From Segatella copri DSM 18205 (lineage in GTDB: Bacteria > Bacteroidota > Bacteroidia > Bacteroidales > Bacteroidaceae): a DNA stretch of 64,000 bases. The translations under genes and the position numbers were made by a program. Under the pieces are notes generated by a model. That model was given only the letters and a program-made list of their open reading frames with translations, did not search any database and was not told the DNA's origin. Positions 50,754 through 60,810 of this stretch are shown here, piece by piece (position 1 is the first letter of the stretch; each line of letters begins with the position of its first letter). The DNA lies in the NCBI RefSeq assembly GCF_025151535.1, contig NZ_CP102288.1, forward strand, positions 1,576,501-1,640,500. The letters are read 5' to 3'.

Positions 50754-52916
50754 CTATTCAGCATCCTTCTCCAATTCTGCCTCATGATCCGCAATCAGCT
50801 TACTCTGAATGTCGGAAGGAACCAACTCGTAGCTGGCAAACTTGGTAGTGAATGAAGCACGTCCACCTGTCAATGAACTCAGAGAGATAGAATAGCTGGC
50901 AAGTTCCTTCAGAGGAATCTTGGCACTCAGTTTCTGATAACCAGCCTCGCTGTCCATACCCATAATGAGAGCACGACGTCCCTGGAGATCACTCATCACA
51001 TCACCCATGAAATCAGCAGGCACATAAACCTCAAGATCATAGATAGGCTCCAGAATCTTCGGACCAGCCTGTTTGAAGGCATCGCTGAACGCATGGCGGG
51101 CAGCAAGCATGAACGAAAGTTCATTACTATCTACTGGGTGCATCTTACCATCATAAACGATGACACGTACATCACGTGCATAACTGCCCGTCAACGGACC
51201 ATGTTCCATACAGTCCATAACACCCTTCAGAATAGCTGGCATGAAGCGGGCATCAATGGCACCACCAACCACAGAGTTGAGGAATACCAGTTTACCACCC
51301 CATGGCAAACTAACCTCTTCACGGCTCTTGATATTCATCTTGAACTCCTGACCGTTGAAGGTAAATGACGTAGGATCAGGCATACCTTCTGCGTATGGTT
51401 CAACAATGAGATGCACCTCACCAAACTGACCAGAGCCACCACTCTGTTTCTTATGGCGGTAGTCAGCACGAGCCTTCTTGGTAATAGTCTCACGATAAGG
51501 AATACGTGGCTCTTCGAAAGTCACATTGAGTTTTTCGTTGTTTTCCAGACGCCACTTCAGCGTGCGGAGATGGAACTCACCCTGTCCTCTTACGATTACC
51601 TGGCGCAATTCCTTGCTCTGATCAACAATCCAAGTAGGGTCTTCCTGGCGCATCTTCAGGAGTGCAGCCATCAGTTTCTCTGTATCCTGAACATTGGCAG
51701 CCTTGATAGCACGTGAATACTTAGGGTTAGGATATTTAATGAAGTCGAAACGCCACTCAGCCCCCTTACCATTAAGGGTATTGCCGGTCTTCACGTCCTT
51801 CATCTTCACGGTACAGCCAATATCACCGGCATTCAACTGCTCTACAGGCACACGGTTGGCACCCGCACAGGCATAAATCTGTCCGATACGCTCCTTGGAG
51901 CCACGATCTGCATTAGTCAGGTCGTCACCATTCTTGATAGAGCCGCTCATCACCTTGAAGTAGCTTACCTCACCGATATGAGGTTCCATACCAGTCTTGA
52001 AGAAGTAAACACTCTCAGGACCATTGCTGTCTGGCGTAATTTCCTCACCACGTGTATTATGCAGTTTCGGCATCTCGCTTACGAAAGGAACCACATTGCC
52101 CAGGAACTCCATCAGGCGGTGAACGCCCATCGACTTACCTGCACAAACGCAGAACACAGGGAAGATGCTACGGGTAACCAATCCCTTGCGGATGCCCTCG
52201 CGAAGTTCATCTTCTGTCAGACTCTCGCTCTCGAAGAACTTCTCCATCAGTCCCTCATCGTTCTCGGCTGCAGCCTCAACAAGAGCCGTATGAAGTTCCA
52301 TGGCTTTCTCCATTTCCTCTTCTGGAATATCTTCAATAATAGGAGCACCGCCCTCAGGCTTCCAGGAATATTTTTTCATCAATAAGACGTCAATGAGAGC
52401 ATTGAAGCCTGAACCGGTCTCGATAGGATATTGTATCTGCACACACTTAGAACCGTAAATGTCCTTCATGGTGGCTATGATATTATCAAAGTCGCACTTG
52501 TCTGAGTCGAGCTGGTTTACCAGGAAGATGACAGGTTTACCCAACTTCTCTGTATAACGGAAGTTGTTCTGTGTACCTACTTCTGGACCATACTGACCAT
52601 TAATAAGGATAACTGCCTGATCGGTAACATTGAGTGAAGTAATGGCGCCTCCCACGAAATCATCGCTACCTGGGCAATCTATAATGTTAAGCTTCTTGTT
52701 GTTCCACTCTACATGAAAAACTGTAGGGAACACAGAGTAGCCGTATTCCAACTCAACTGGGAAGTAGTCGCTCACCGTATTTTTCGCTTCTACAGAGCCT
52801 TTACGCTTGATAACGCCTGCTTCAAATAACATACTCTCGGCAAGTGTAGTCTTGCCGCTACCCGCACTGCCCAACAGCGCAATGTTTTTAATCTCATTTG
52901 TCTGATAAACTCTCAT
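50754..52916 (-). CDS. Atypical elongation factor G (EF-G2)
   Basis: The 720-residue protein has the five-domain EF-G layout. The P-loop is GSAGSGKT (16-23), but the G3 motif is DCPGSDDF (80-87), with Ser84 where EF-G has the catalytic His of DTPGHVDF; the G4 motif is NQLD (134-137) rather than NKxD. Domain IV (about 480-600) is kept. This matches the Bacteroides EF-G2 type, reported to support translocation without GTP hydrolysis under carbon limitation. It is not the housekeeping fusA. Confidence 0.85.
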   Translation of the reverse strand: MRVYQTNEIKNIALLGSAGSGKTTLAESMLFEAGVIKRKGSVEAKNTVSDYFPVELEYGYSVFPTVFHVEWNNKKLNIIDCPGSDDFVGGAITSLNVTDQAVILINGQYGPEVGTQNNFRYTEKLGKPVIFLVNQLDSDKCDFDNIIATMKDIYGSKCVQIQYPIETGSGFNALIDVLLMKKYSWKPEGGAPIIEDIPEEEMEKAMELHTALVEAAAENDEGLMEKFFESESLTEDELREGIRKGLVTRSIFPVFCVCAGKSMGVHRLMEFLGNVVPFVSEMPKLHNTRGEEITPDSNGPESVYFFKTGMEPHIGEVSYFKVMSGSIKNGDDLTNADRGSKERIGQIYACAGANRVPVEQLNAGDIGCTVKMKDVKTGNTLNGKGAEWRFDFIKYPNPKYSRAIKAANVQDTEKLMAALLKMRQEDPTWIVDQSKELRQVIVRGQGEFHLRTLKWRLENNEKLNVTFEEPRIPYRETITKKARADYRHKKQSGGSGQFGEVHLIVEPYAEGMPDPTSFTFNGQEFKMNIKSREEVSLPWGGKLVFLNSVVGGAIDARFMPAILKGVMDCMEHGPLTGSYARDVRVIVYDGKMHPVDSNELSFMLAARHAFSDAFKQAGPKILEPIYDLEVYVPADFMGDVMSDLQGRRALIMGMDSEAGYQKLSAKIPLKELASYSISLSSLTGGRASFTTKFASYELVPSDIQSKLIADHEAELEKDAE

Positions 52917-53000
52917 GACGCTTATAGATTTTTAAGGGTTATACTTAAATTTGCTAGTTGCAATCCACAGTCAAACCACCGGTTTTTCTGTTTCATGCTA

Positions 53001-53031
53001 CTAAAGTACAAAAAAATCGCACATTGCCAAA
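53001..53031 (-). promoter_or_regulatory. Promoter of the EF-G2 gene
   Basis: TTTG (53031-53028), a 19-base spacer, TACTTTAG (53008-53001), one base off consensus. The leader is about 78 bases. Confidence 0.6.
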
Positions 53032-53071
53032 AGTTTTGGGCAAAAAACTTCTGTTTTTTAAAACATATTAG

Positions 53072-53079
53072 TACTTTTG
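53072..53079 (+). promoter_or_regulatory. -7 element of the hemW promoter
   Basis: TACTTTTG, 64 bases before the hemW ATG; the -33 box is weak. CCTTATTATATATAG (53111-53125) lies in the leader. Confidence 0.5.
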
Positions 53080-53143
53080 CACTTTGTTTAGACATGTTTT
53101 TGTCTTTACACCTTATTATATATAGAAAAAGAAGTTCAGAAAT

Positions 53144-54280
53144 ATGGCAGGACTATACATACATATCCCCTTTTGTGAAAGCCGGTGCATCTACTGCGGT
53201 TTTTACAGTACCACCTCCCTCAAGTTAAGGGATGATTACACTGATGCTCTCTGCCAGGAGATGCAGATGCGCCCGGCAAAAGCCGCTCTCGGAAGCAATG
53301 AAACTATCGAAACCATCTATCTGGGCGGTGGAACCCCGAGTCAGCTCAACGGCTCCCACCTCAACCAGATTTTCTCTGCTATCAGAAAAAACTATACGCT
53401 GGCAGAGAATATGGAGATCACGATGGAATGCAATCCGGACGATGTAACCGGCGATTTCTGTGAAACGCTGAAGCAACTCCCCATCAACCGCATCAGCATG
53501 GGGGCACAGACCTTCTGTAACGAGCGTTTACGCTTTCTGCATCGCCGTCATAATGCCGGAGAGGTAGAAGAAGCCGTCACCCGACTCCGTAACATCGGCA
53601 TCCGCAATATCAGTATCGACCTGATGTTCGGATTCCCCGAAGAATCTCTTTCCCAATGGATGAGCGATATCAGGCACGCCATACAGCTGGATGTGGAACA
53701 CATATCTGCCTACAGTCTGATGTACGAAGAGGGAACGCCCCTCTACCACATGCTGAAACAGGGAAAGATTAGCGAAATAGATGAAGAAACCAGTCGCAAG
53801 ATGTATGAAACCCTGATAGACCAGCTTACTGGAGCAGGCTACGAACATTATGAAATCAGCAATTTTGCCCGTCCGGGCTTCCGATCACGTCACAACAGCA
53901 GTTACTGGCACGAGGTACCATATATCGGAATAGGAGCAGCCGCCCACTCCTACAATAGGAAGCAGCGCAGCTGGAATATCGAAAATATCCAGACTTATAT
54001 TCGAAGTATCGGCGATGGCATTCTGCCTTCTGAGAGTGAACAGCTAGATATTTTCACCCGATACAACGATCTGATAACAACCGCCTTGCGAACAAGCGAC
54101 GGAATAAACCTCATGAAGATGGAGCAGGAATTCGGAAAAGAACTGGCAGACAGACTGCTCCAGGAAGCCCAGTCGCATATCAGCCGGGGACTGATGAAAA
54201 TAAAGAACGGCAGACTCTCCCTCACTCGGGAAGGTCTTTACATATCGGATGATGTGATGAGTGATTTTATGATTATATAA
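53144..54280 (+). CDS. hemW: HemW-type radical SAM protein
   Basis: The 378-residue protein has the radical-SAM cluster motif C11-x3-C15-x2-C18 (CESRCIYC), GGGTPS near 65, and MECNPDD. The HemW C-terminal region contains YEISNFARPGF and RHNSSYW. Proteins of this type were called oxygen-independent coproporphyrinogen oxidases, but HemW is now regarded as a haem chaperone; the CNPC-like additional features of true HemN are absent. It is divergent from EF-G2, an arrangement seen in other Bacteroidota. Confidence 0.9.
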   Translation: MAGLYIHIPFCESRCIYCGFYSTTSLKLRDDYTDALCQEMQMRPAKAALGSNETIETIYLGGGTPSQLNGSHLNQIFSAIRKNYTLAENMEITMECNPDDVTGDFCETLKQLPINRISMGAQTFCNERLRFLHRRHNAGEVEEAVTRLRNIGIRNISIDLMFGFPEESLSQWMSDIRHAIQLDVEHISAYSLMYEEGTPLYHMLKQGKISEIDEETSRKMYETLIDQLTGAGYEHYEISNFARPGFRSRHNSSYWHEVPYIGIGAAAHSYNRKQRSWNIENIQTYIRSIGDGILPSESEQLDIFTRYNDLITTALRTSDGINLMKMEQEFGKELADRLLQEAQSHISRGLMKIKNGRLSLTREGLYISDDVMSDFMII

Positions 54281-54293
54281 TGGTTTCAATAAA

Positions 54294-54323
54294 CAAAAAA
54301 GCCTTGGAATCTAATTCCAAGGC
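54294..54323 (-). terminator. Terminator built on the end of a coding region
   Basis: GCCTTGGAAT and ATTCCAAGGC (54323-54314 and 54310-54301, minus strand) are followed by seven T. The last codons and the stop of the converging membrane-protein gene form one arm. Confidence 0.85.
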
Positions 54324-54673
54324 TCTAATTTCTTTAAACCATTTTTCTTGTATACTTCATAATAAAAAGCTTTAATGCTCTTGACCACTTGTATGGTAGA
54401 TTTCTTTTTCTGCAACATAGGCTTAACCAGCTGCATCACAGCAAAACAAACTACCACAATAAGCAATACTACTGCCCAAGAGAGAATCTCACTCTGAATA
54501 TCCAAAATTGGCTGGAGGCCAATGCCCAAAGCCACAGGCAGGATAAAACAGACCCAATCTATCGGGCTGTCAAGCTTGGTTGATTCGAAATATTCATCGC
54601 GTAGTGCTTTTGGAGCATTCAAGATTAATCTTTTCTGGTGCTTATTCCAGTAATCTTCAAATTCTTTTTCCAT
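54311..54673 (-). CDS. Small membrane protein of unknown function (120 aa)
   Basis: The product has a charged N-terminus (MEKEFEDYWNKHQKRLIL), two membrane helices (WVCFILPVALGIGLQPIL and WAVVLLIVVVCFAVMQLV) and a basic C-terminus. I do not recognise the family. The ATG at 54673 is preferred over 54682 because it begins a typical acidic helix. Its stop codon is part of a terminator hairpin. It converges with hemW. Confidence 0.65.
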   Translation of the reverse strand: MEKEFEDYWNKHQKRLILNAPKALRDEYFESTKLDSPIDWVCFILPVALGIGLQPILDIQSEILSWAVVLLIVVVCFAVMQLVKPMLQKKKSTIQVVKSIKAFYYEVYKKNGLKKLEPWN

Positions 54674-54944
54674 GCAATCCATTTACTGTTTTGTCTTAAA
54701 ACTAGACGGTTAAAACTTCAATACTTATACTATTCTTTATACTTTTCGGCTACAAAGTTAAGAATAATTATTCATTTCTCCAAAATTACAACATACTACT
54801 TTGAATATTTAACGTATATTAATTCTAATGGTCAAAACAAAAACTTCACTGCATCACTTGACAATAGCCTGCTTGTATAAAGACAGGAACAGGCAACACC
54901 CAACGACGGGCATTGCCTTTCTTGTATAAAAACAAAGAGGAATT

Positions 54945-56291
54945 TTATCTCTCATTAAGTGGCTTATACTCCAGTTCGCCAAGAATATTCTTATATGCAG
55001 GACGGATAATACGACGGCCTTCGAAATTGAGTTCTTCAATACGATGGGCTGTCCAACCCACGATACGTGCCATGGCGAAAATAGGTGTATAGATTTCCTG
55101 TGGCAAACCAATCATTTCATAGATAAAGCCACTGTAGAAATCAAGATTTGCACAGGCTGGCTTGCTGCCTCCACGGTGTTCCTGCAGACATTTGATACCT
55201 TCCTGCTCTATCAACTTCAGGAAATTATACTCTTCTTCTCTACCCTTTTCCTTGGCAAGTTCACCTGCCAGGCGCTTCAGTTCAACGGCACGTGGGTCAC
55301 TCAAAGTATAGACCGCATGACCGATACCATAAATGAGACCTGTCTTGTCATAAGCCTCCTTGTTGAGCATTCGCTTGAGATAAGTATCAAGTTCAGTTAC
55401 ATTACCCCAATCCTTGATAGCTTCTTTCAAGTGGTGGAACATATTGATAACCTTGATATTGGCACCACCATGCAAAGGGCCCTTTAAACTACCGATACCA
55501 GCAGCAATAGAACTGTAAGTATCTGTACGGGTAGAAGATGTTACACGTACTGTAAAGGTTGAGTTGTTACCACCACCATGTTCTGCCTGGATAATCAGGA
55601 GAAGGTCGAGCATACGGGCATCCAGTTCGGAATAGTTTTCATGCTTCATCATATAAAGAAAGTTCTCTGCAATAGAGAGATTCTCACGAGGATGACGAAT
55701 ATGTAGACTTCTACCCTGAACAGAGTGACGGTAGATATTGTATGCATAAGCAATGATGGTTGGGAACTTGGCAATCAACTCAATGCTCTGGCGCATCAGA
55801 TTGTCACGGCTGATGTCATCCGGATTCGGATCGAAGGTGTACATTTCGAGCACACAACGGGCCAGGATGTTCATGATGTTGCTGCCTTCCAGCTCGATGA
55901 TATGGGTGATCGTACGATGATCAAGCGGCATATTATCGTTCAGAAGTTCCTTGAAAGCATCCAATTCCTCCTTATCAGGCAACTGGCCCGAGAGCAGCAG
56001 GAAGGCTACTTCCTCGAATCCGAAGCGCTTCTCCTTCAAGAGAGGAGTTACCAGGTCATCAAGTTCATAACCACGATAATAAAGTTTACCTTCTGTAGGG
56101 GTCAACTTACCTTCTGCATCGCGCTCATAACCCACTACATTACCGATATTGGTCAGTCCGACCAACACACCAGAGCCATCCTCATTACGAAGTCCACGCT
56201 TCACATTGAACTTCTTGAATGCATCCTTATCAATCTTGCATGAGTTTTTTACCTCATCGCTTAATTTATATATTAAATATTCTTTATTCAT
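54945..56291 (-). CDS. gltA: Citrate synthase
   Basis: The 448-residue protein condenses acetyl-CoA and oxaloacetate. Conserved stretches are GLTNIGNVVGYERDAEG near the N-terminus, YYRGYELDDL, EHGGGNNSTFTVRV (catalytic His region), GSLKGPLHGGANI and GIGHAVYTLSDPR. The ATG at 56291 fits the family start; the upstream frame overlaps the aconitase stop. It follows acn by 34 bases and is clearly co-transcribed. It is of the long Bacteroidota type. Confidence 0.95.
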   Translation of the reverse strand: MNKEYLIYKLSDEVKNSCKIDKDAFKKFNVKRGLRNEDGSGVLVGLTNIGNVVGYERDAEGKLTPTEGKLYYRGYELDDLVTPLLKEKRFGFEEVAFLLLSGQLPDKEELDAFKELLNDNMPLDHRTITHIIELEGSNIMNILARCVLEMYTFDPNPDDISRDNLMRQSIELIAKFPTIIAYAYNIYRHSVQGRSLHIRHPRENLSIAENFLYMMKHENYSELDARMLDLLLIIQAEHGGGNNSTFTVRVTSSTRTDTYSSIAAGIGSLKGPLHGGANIKVINMFHHLKEAIKDWGNVTELDTYLKRMLNKEAYDKTGLIYGIGHAVYTLSDPRAVELKRLAGELAKEKGREEEYNFLKLIEQEGIKCLQEHRGGSKPACANLDFYSGFIYEMIGLPQEIYTPIFAMARIVGWTAHRIEELNFEGRRIIRPAYKNILGELEYKPLNER

Positions 56292-56325
56292 AACCGTTAC
56301 TTTTTTAGCTGCATGGCTACAACTA

Positions 56326-58584
56326 TTATTTCTTTGCAGCAAAGTTCAATGCAGAACCAGCCTTAAACCATGCAATCTGTGTATCATTATAAGTATGCTC
56401 AACCTCGAAACTATCCTCAGAACCATCCTTGTGCTTCAGGGTGACGGTGAGTTTAGAACCTGGAGCAAACTCCTTCAAACCTGTCAAAGAGATGCGGTCG
56501 TCCTCCTGCACCTTATTATAATCATCCTTGTTGCAGAATGTGAGGGCAAGCATACCCTGCTTCTTCAGGTTGGTTTCGTGGATGCGGGCGAAACTCTTGG
56601 CGAGAATCACCTTCACGTTGAGGAAACGAGGTTCCATAGCTGCATGCTCACGGGAAGAACCTTCACCATAGTTATCCTCTGCCACCACGATGCTGCTGAT
56701 GCCTTTTGCCTTGTAAGCCTTGGCAGCGGTAGAAACCTCGACATAAGCACCATCCAACTGGTTCTTCACCTTATTGCTCTCACCGTTAAAGGCATTAACG
56801 GCACCCATTAAAAGGTTGTCGGAGATGTTCTGCAGATGTCCACGGAACTTCAGCCAAGGACCCGCCATAGAGATGTGGTCGGTGGTACATTTGCCCTCGG
56901 TTTTGATAAGAAGCGGCATATCTGTCAGGTCTTTTCCATCCCATGGAGCAAACGGAGCAAGTTTCTGGAGTCGGTTGCTGTCAGGCGCAATGACTACCTC
57001 TACATTGGCATTTTCTTCGCTTGGGGCAATGAATCCCTTATCCTCTACGGCAAAACCCTTAGGTGGGAAGGTGAAACCTGTAGGCGCATCGAGCATCACG
57101 CTGTTGCCCTCCTTATCCAGCAAGGTATCGGTAGCCGGATTGAAGTCGAGACGGCCCGCAATGGTGAGAGCCACAGTGAGCTCTGGACTGCCGATGAAGG
57201 CAAACGTATTAGGGTTACCATCAGCACGGCGGCGGAAGTTTCGGTTGAAAGAGGTAACGATGGCATTCTTGCGCGTATTATCATCGGTATGACGCTTCCA
57301 CTGTCCGATGCAAGGACCGCAAGCATTGGTCATGATGAGGGCCCCAATCTTCTTGAAATCATCGAGGATACCATCACGCTCGGCAGTATAGCGAATCTGC
57401 TCTGAACCCGGGTTGATGATAAGCTGTCCCTTCACCTCAATACCTTTCTCATAAGCCTGACGGGCAATGCTGGCAGCACGTGCCAAGTCCTGATAAGAAG
57501 AGTTGGTACAGCTACCTACCAATCCTACTTCTACTACCATCGGATAATCGTTGGCAGGACCTTTTGCCTTCATATGAGAGATTGGTGTGGCAGCATCTGG
57601 AGTGAACGGACCGTTAAGATGAGGTTCAACCTTAGAAAGGTCGATTTCAACAATCTGGTCGTAGAAAGCAGACGGATTTGCCAACACCTCATCATCAGCA
57701 CGGAGTTCGGCTGCATTCATCTGTGCGAGAGATGCAATTTCTTCACGGCCTGTCTTGCGGAGATACTCGCTGGCATTCTGGTCGAATGGGAAGATAGAGC
57801 ATGTGGCACCCAATTCGGCTCCCATGTTACAGATGGTAGCCTTGCCGGTGGTAGAGATGCTGTCCAATCCCTCGCCGAAGTATTCGAGGATGGCATTGGT
57901 TCCGCCCTTTACGGTAAGGATGCCGAGGATTTCGAGAATCACATCCTTAGGAGTGGCCCAGCCAGAGAGTTTACCTGTGAGATGCACACCAATGAGACGT
58001 GGCATCTTGAGTTCCCAAGGCTGACCGGTCAACACATCTACGGCATCAGCACCACCTACACCTACGGCCACCATGCCGAGACCGCCGGCATTAGGAGTAT
58101 GAGAATCGGTACCCACCATCATACCTCCAGGGAATGCATAGTTTTCGAGCACTACCTGATGGATGATTCCAGCACCTGGTCCCCAGAAACCGATATGGTA
58201 TTTCTGAGAAACAGATTTCAGGAAGTCATATACCTCTTTATTAGTCTTGCAAGCCTCAGGAAGGTCTTGCGTAGCGCCCACATCGGCACGAATCAAGTGA
58301 TCACAATGTACGGAAGCAGGTACGGCCACCTTGTCCTTACCCGCATTCATGAACTGCAAGAGTGCCATTTGCGCAGTCGCATCCTGCATCGCCACGCGAT
58401 TAGGTCGGAAGTCAACATATTCCACACCTCTTTTATATGGTCGCAACTGTGTTGGGTCGAAAAGATGTGCAAAGAGCACCTTCTCGGCATAAGTAAGAGG
58501 TCGTTTCACCGTAGCCTTAGCCTGAGCTACACTTTCCGAATACGAAGCGTAAAAGCTTCTCAGCATTTCAATGTCCAATATCAT
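56326..58584 (-). CDS. Aconitate hydratase, mitochondrial-type
   Basis: The 752-residue protein isomerises citrate to isocitrate with a 4Fe-4S cluster. Cluster cysteines are visible in [12 protein letters not shown] and [11 protein letters not shown], with [12 protein letters not shown] and the swivelling domain [12 protein letters not shown]. It is of the mitochondrial class, usual in Bacteroidota. The ATG at 58584 is chosen over a GTG at 58593. Isocitrate dehydrogenase, often between acn and gltA in relatives, is absent here. Confidence 0.94.
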   Translation of the reverse strand: MILDIEMLRSFYASYSESVAQAKATVKRPLTYAEKVLFAHLFDPTQLRPYKRGVEYVDFRPNRVAMQDATAQMALLQFMNAGKDKVAVPASVHCDHLIRADVGATQDLPEACKTNKEVYDFLKSVSQKYHIGFWGPGAGIIHQVVLENYAFPGGMMVGTDSHTPNAGGLGMVAVGVGGADAVDVLTGQPWELKMPRLIGVHLTGKLSGWATPKDVILEILGILTVKGGTNAILEYFGEGLDSISTTGKATICNMGAELGATCSIFPFDQNASEYLRKTGREEIASLAQMNAAELRADDEVLANPSAFYDQIVEIDLSKVEPHLNGPFTPDAATPISHMKAKGPANDYPMVVEVGLVGSCTNSSYQDLARAASIARQAYEKGIEVKGQLIINPGSEQIRYTAERDGILDDFKKIGALIMTNACGPCIGQWKRHTDDNTRKNAIVTSFNRNFRRRADGNPNTFAFIGSPELTVALTIAGRLDFNPATDTLLDKEGNSVMLDAPTGFTFPPKGFAVEDKGFIAPSEENANVEVVIAPDSNRLQKLAPFAPWDGKDLTDMPLLIKTEGKCTTDHISMAGPWLKFRGHLQNISDNLLMGAVNAFNGESNKVKNQLDGAYVEVSTAAKAYKAKGISSIVVAEDNYGEGSSREHAAMEPRFLNVKVILAKSFARIHETNLKKQGMLALTFCNKDDYNKVQEDDRISLTGLKEFAPGSKLTVTLKHKDGSEDSFEVEHTYNDTQIAWFKAGSALNFAAKK

Positions 58585-58874
58585 CTTGTTCACAATTTTA
58601 ATTAATTATACACTCTTTCGAGCAATTCTGTTTGCAAAAATACAACTTTTTCTACAAATAGTAGCATGTTTTATCGAAAATTTATCATTTTGATATGATT
58701 TTTCTATTTTTTGATAATTTTGTTGCATATTTATACGTTAATCTCTCTCTTTTTCCGGAAAAACAGGATTATGATATGAAAAGACAAGAATGGCTACGGA
58801 AAGGCAGGAAAACAGAGAAAAAAGAAAGGAAAGTGAAGAAAAGAGAAGTAAAAATGAAAGAAAAAGCAAAAATT

Positions 58875-58906
58875 TTTGGTGCTCTCCGCATTATTTATTA
58901 TTTTTG
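58875..58906 (+). promoter_or_regulatory. Promoter of trmD
   Basis: TTTG (58875-58878), 20 bases, TATTTTTG (58899-58906). The ATG at 58915 is only eight bases further, so the transcript is leaderless or nearly so. The 130 bases upstream are purine-rich (AAGAAAAGA type) with no gene. Confidence 0.7.
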
Positions 58907-58914
58907 CAGATGTT

Positions 58915-59589
58915 ATGAGAATAGACATTATTACAGTATTACCAGAGATGCTGGAGGGATTCTTCAATGAGTCCATTCTGGCACGTGCGCAGAAGAAGGG
59001 TCTAGCGGAGATTCATCTGCACAACCTGCGTGACTACACATTAGATAAATGGAAGCGTGTGGACGACTATCCATACGGCGGAAGTGCCGGCATGGTGATG
59101 CAATGTGAACCAATAGACCGCTGCATTGCTGCACTGAAGGCAGAGCGCGAGTATGATGACGTGATTTATGTTTCGCCAGATGGTGAAACTTTCAACCAGA
59201 AGATAGCCAACGAAATGTCGATGCAGGGTAATCTCATCATCCTCTGCGGTCACTACAAGGGTATTGACCAGCGTGTGCGCGACCATCTCATTACCCGAGA
59301 AATCAGTGTAGGTGATTATGTGCTGACGGGTGGCGAACTTGCTGCAGCCATCATCTCAGATGCCGTCATCCGACTGGTTCCGGGCGTTATCAGCGACGAA
59401 CAGAGCGCACTTTCCGACTGTTTCCAGGACGACATTCTTGCCGCCCCTATCTACACCCGTCCTGCCGACTACAAGGGATGGAAGGTTCCGGAGATTCTGC
59501 TCAGTGGCAACGAAGCCAAGATTCGCCAGTGGGAATTCGACCAGGCTATGGAAAGAACCAAGCGCCTGCGCCCTGACCTGCTGAAATAA
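58915..59589 (+). CDS. trmD: tRNA (guanine-37 N1)-methyltransferase
   Basis: The 224-residue protein is a SPOUT-fold enzyme that methylates G37 of tRNAs and prevents frameshifting. Motifs: [31 protein letters not shown], the AdoMet knot [12 protein letters not shown] and [15 protein letters not shown]. The extra upstream codons from 58876 lie inside the promoter and are rejected. The usual rpsP-rimM-rplS neighbours are absent, which is common in this phylum. Confidence 0.95.
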   Translation: MRIDIITVLPEMLEGFFNESILARAQKKGLAEIHLHNLRDYTLDKWKRVDDYPYGGSAGMVMQCEPIDRCIAALKAEREYDDVIYVSPDGETFNQKIANEMSMQGNLIILCGHYKGIDQRVRDHLITREISVGDYVLTGGELAAAIISDAVIRLVPGVISDEQSALSDCFQDDILAAPIYTRPADYKGWKVPEILLSGNEAKIRQWEFDQAMERTKRLRPDLLK

Positions 59590-59620
59590 GAAGAAATCAT
59601 TGCTGATTACTATCATACCC

Positions 59621-59672
59621 AGAACGGTGATTTTTAGGCACGGTGTAAGCCGTTCCTAAAAATCACCGTTCT
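59621..59672. other. Long hairpin after trmD
   Basis: AGAACGGTGATTTTTAGG (59621-59638) and its exact complement (59655-59672) form an 18-base stem with an inner GCACGGTGTAAGCCGT loop. There is no T-tract, but the stem probably ends transcription. Downstream, CTACACCTTATT is repeated twice (59701 and 59719). Confidence 0.75.
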
Positions 59673-59750
59673 ACTCATTCTCAAGCCATATACTAAAACT
59701 CTACACCTTATTTATCAACTACACCTTATTAATATTATTCTTTATTAATA

Positions 59751-60602
59751 TTATTCTTTTTCTACGCATTTTTTGCAGAAAGCCTCACCCAGCATGAAAC
59801 CTTCTTCGTAGAGGCGTTCCAGTTTATCGGTATCCTTCTCTATTCTGCCAACTTCCAACGGACGGATTGGACGGATACAAGTAATCTTACCCGCAGCCTC
59901 CAGATCATCTACAAGCTGGATCTGTTCGTTATAAGCGCGATGACGGTGACTCAGAGCCACACGCAGGCGAGGATAGTTCTTATATAAATAAGGTATCTTA
60001 CGGTCTTTGCCCATATCACGCCATCCTTTGTTGCGAGTCAGGACAACCACATTGTGTTGCCACCCCATGTCAATGGCGTGCTGTACCGGAATACTGTCCG
60101 CAATACCACCATCCAACATCGGAATGCCATCCACTTCCACAATCTTGCTCACAAATGGCAAACTGCTGGAAGCACGCACAACATCCAGTGCACGCTGCCT
60201 GTCTTGATTCTCGGAAAGATACATAGCCTTGCCCGTAAGACAATTGGTAGTAACCATCTCGAAACCATCGGCATACTTAAAATAGGTATCAAAATCGAAA
60301 GGCAAGAGCTGGTTCGGAAACTTATCGTAGAGTAATTTGCGGTCGAAGATACACCCCTGAGTCACCAGATGGCGAATACCGATATACTGGTATCGGGCCA
60401 GATAATCGATGTTAGAGATACGGGCACGCCGAGGTTGGCGGCTCATATAAGACATGCCATTACATGCCCCAGCCGATACAGCCACCGTATAAGGGAAATG
60501 AACATCATGCTTCATGAAGGCATCCAGTACCCCACTGGTGAAGACCCCTCGCATGCCTCCTCCCTCAAGAACCAAACCTGTTGTTTTCAAATTCAATTTC
60601 AT
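59751..60602 (-). CDS. Patatin-like phospholipase
   Basis: The 283-residue protein has the oxyanion loop EGGGMRG (13-19), the nucleophile Ser43 in VSAGAC and the catalytic D164 in DGGIADSIP, a complete patatin Ser-Asp dyad. It is closest to the bacterial YjjU-type group (C-terminal GFMLGEAF). It probably hydrolyses membrane lipids in the cytoplasm, as no signal peptide is seen. The ATG at 60602 is chosen because homology starts there and codons above it look non-coding. Confidence 0.9.
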   Translation of the reverse strand: MKLNLKTTGLVLEGGGMRGVFTSGVLDAFMKHDVHFPYTVAVSAGACNGMSYMSRQPRRARISNIDYLARYQYIGIRHLVTQGCIFDRKLLYDKFPNQLLPFDFDTYFKYADGFEMVTTNCLTGKAMYLSENQDRQRALDVVRASSSLPFVSKIVEVDGIPMLDGGIADSIPVQHAIDMGWQHNVVVLTRNKGWRDMGKDRKIPYLYKNYPRLRVALSHRHRAYNEQIQLVDDLEAAGKITCIRPIRPLEVGRIEKDTDKLERLYEEGFMLGEAFCKKCVEKE

Positions 60603-60732
60603 AACACACTCTCTGCTTTTAAAATTCTGAAAATAATTATATTTTGCTCGCAGCATAGACAATTTTCTTACATTTTGTCTAGCAAAAAGCCGTTTTTATA
60701 TTAATTATTTATAAATTTACACGTTTTATTCA

Positions 60733-60791
60733 ATTTTGCTTGCAAAGATACGTATTTTTTGGGAAATAATTGCTAACTTTGCAAGCAAAAT
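60733..60791. promoter_or_regulatory. Symmetrical divergent control region
   Basis: ATTTTGCTTGCAAAG (60733-60747) and its exact complement (60777-60791) flank 29 bases. The left arm runs into TATCTTTG (minus strand, 60750-60743) and the right arm overlaps TAACTTTG (plus, 60774-60781). The repeats thus put mirrored -7 boxes facing outward, for the patatin and aminopeptidase genes. Confidence 0.6.
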
Positions 60792-60810
60792 AATGTAAAA
60801 TACGAAAAAT

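Noticed and set aside
57574..58605. 343-codon open frame on the plus strand
   Set aside because: It is antisense to aconitase, whose cluster motifs are intact; no promoter or family signature.
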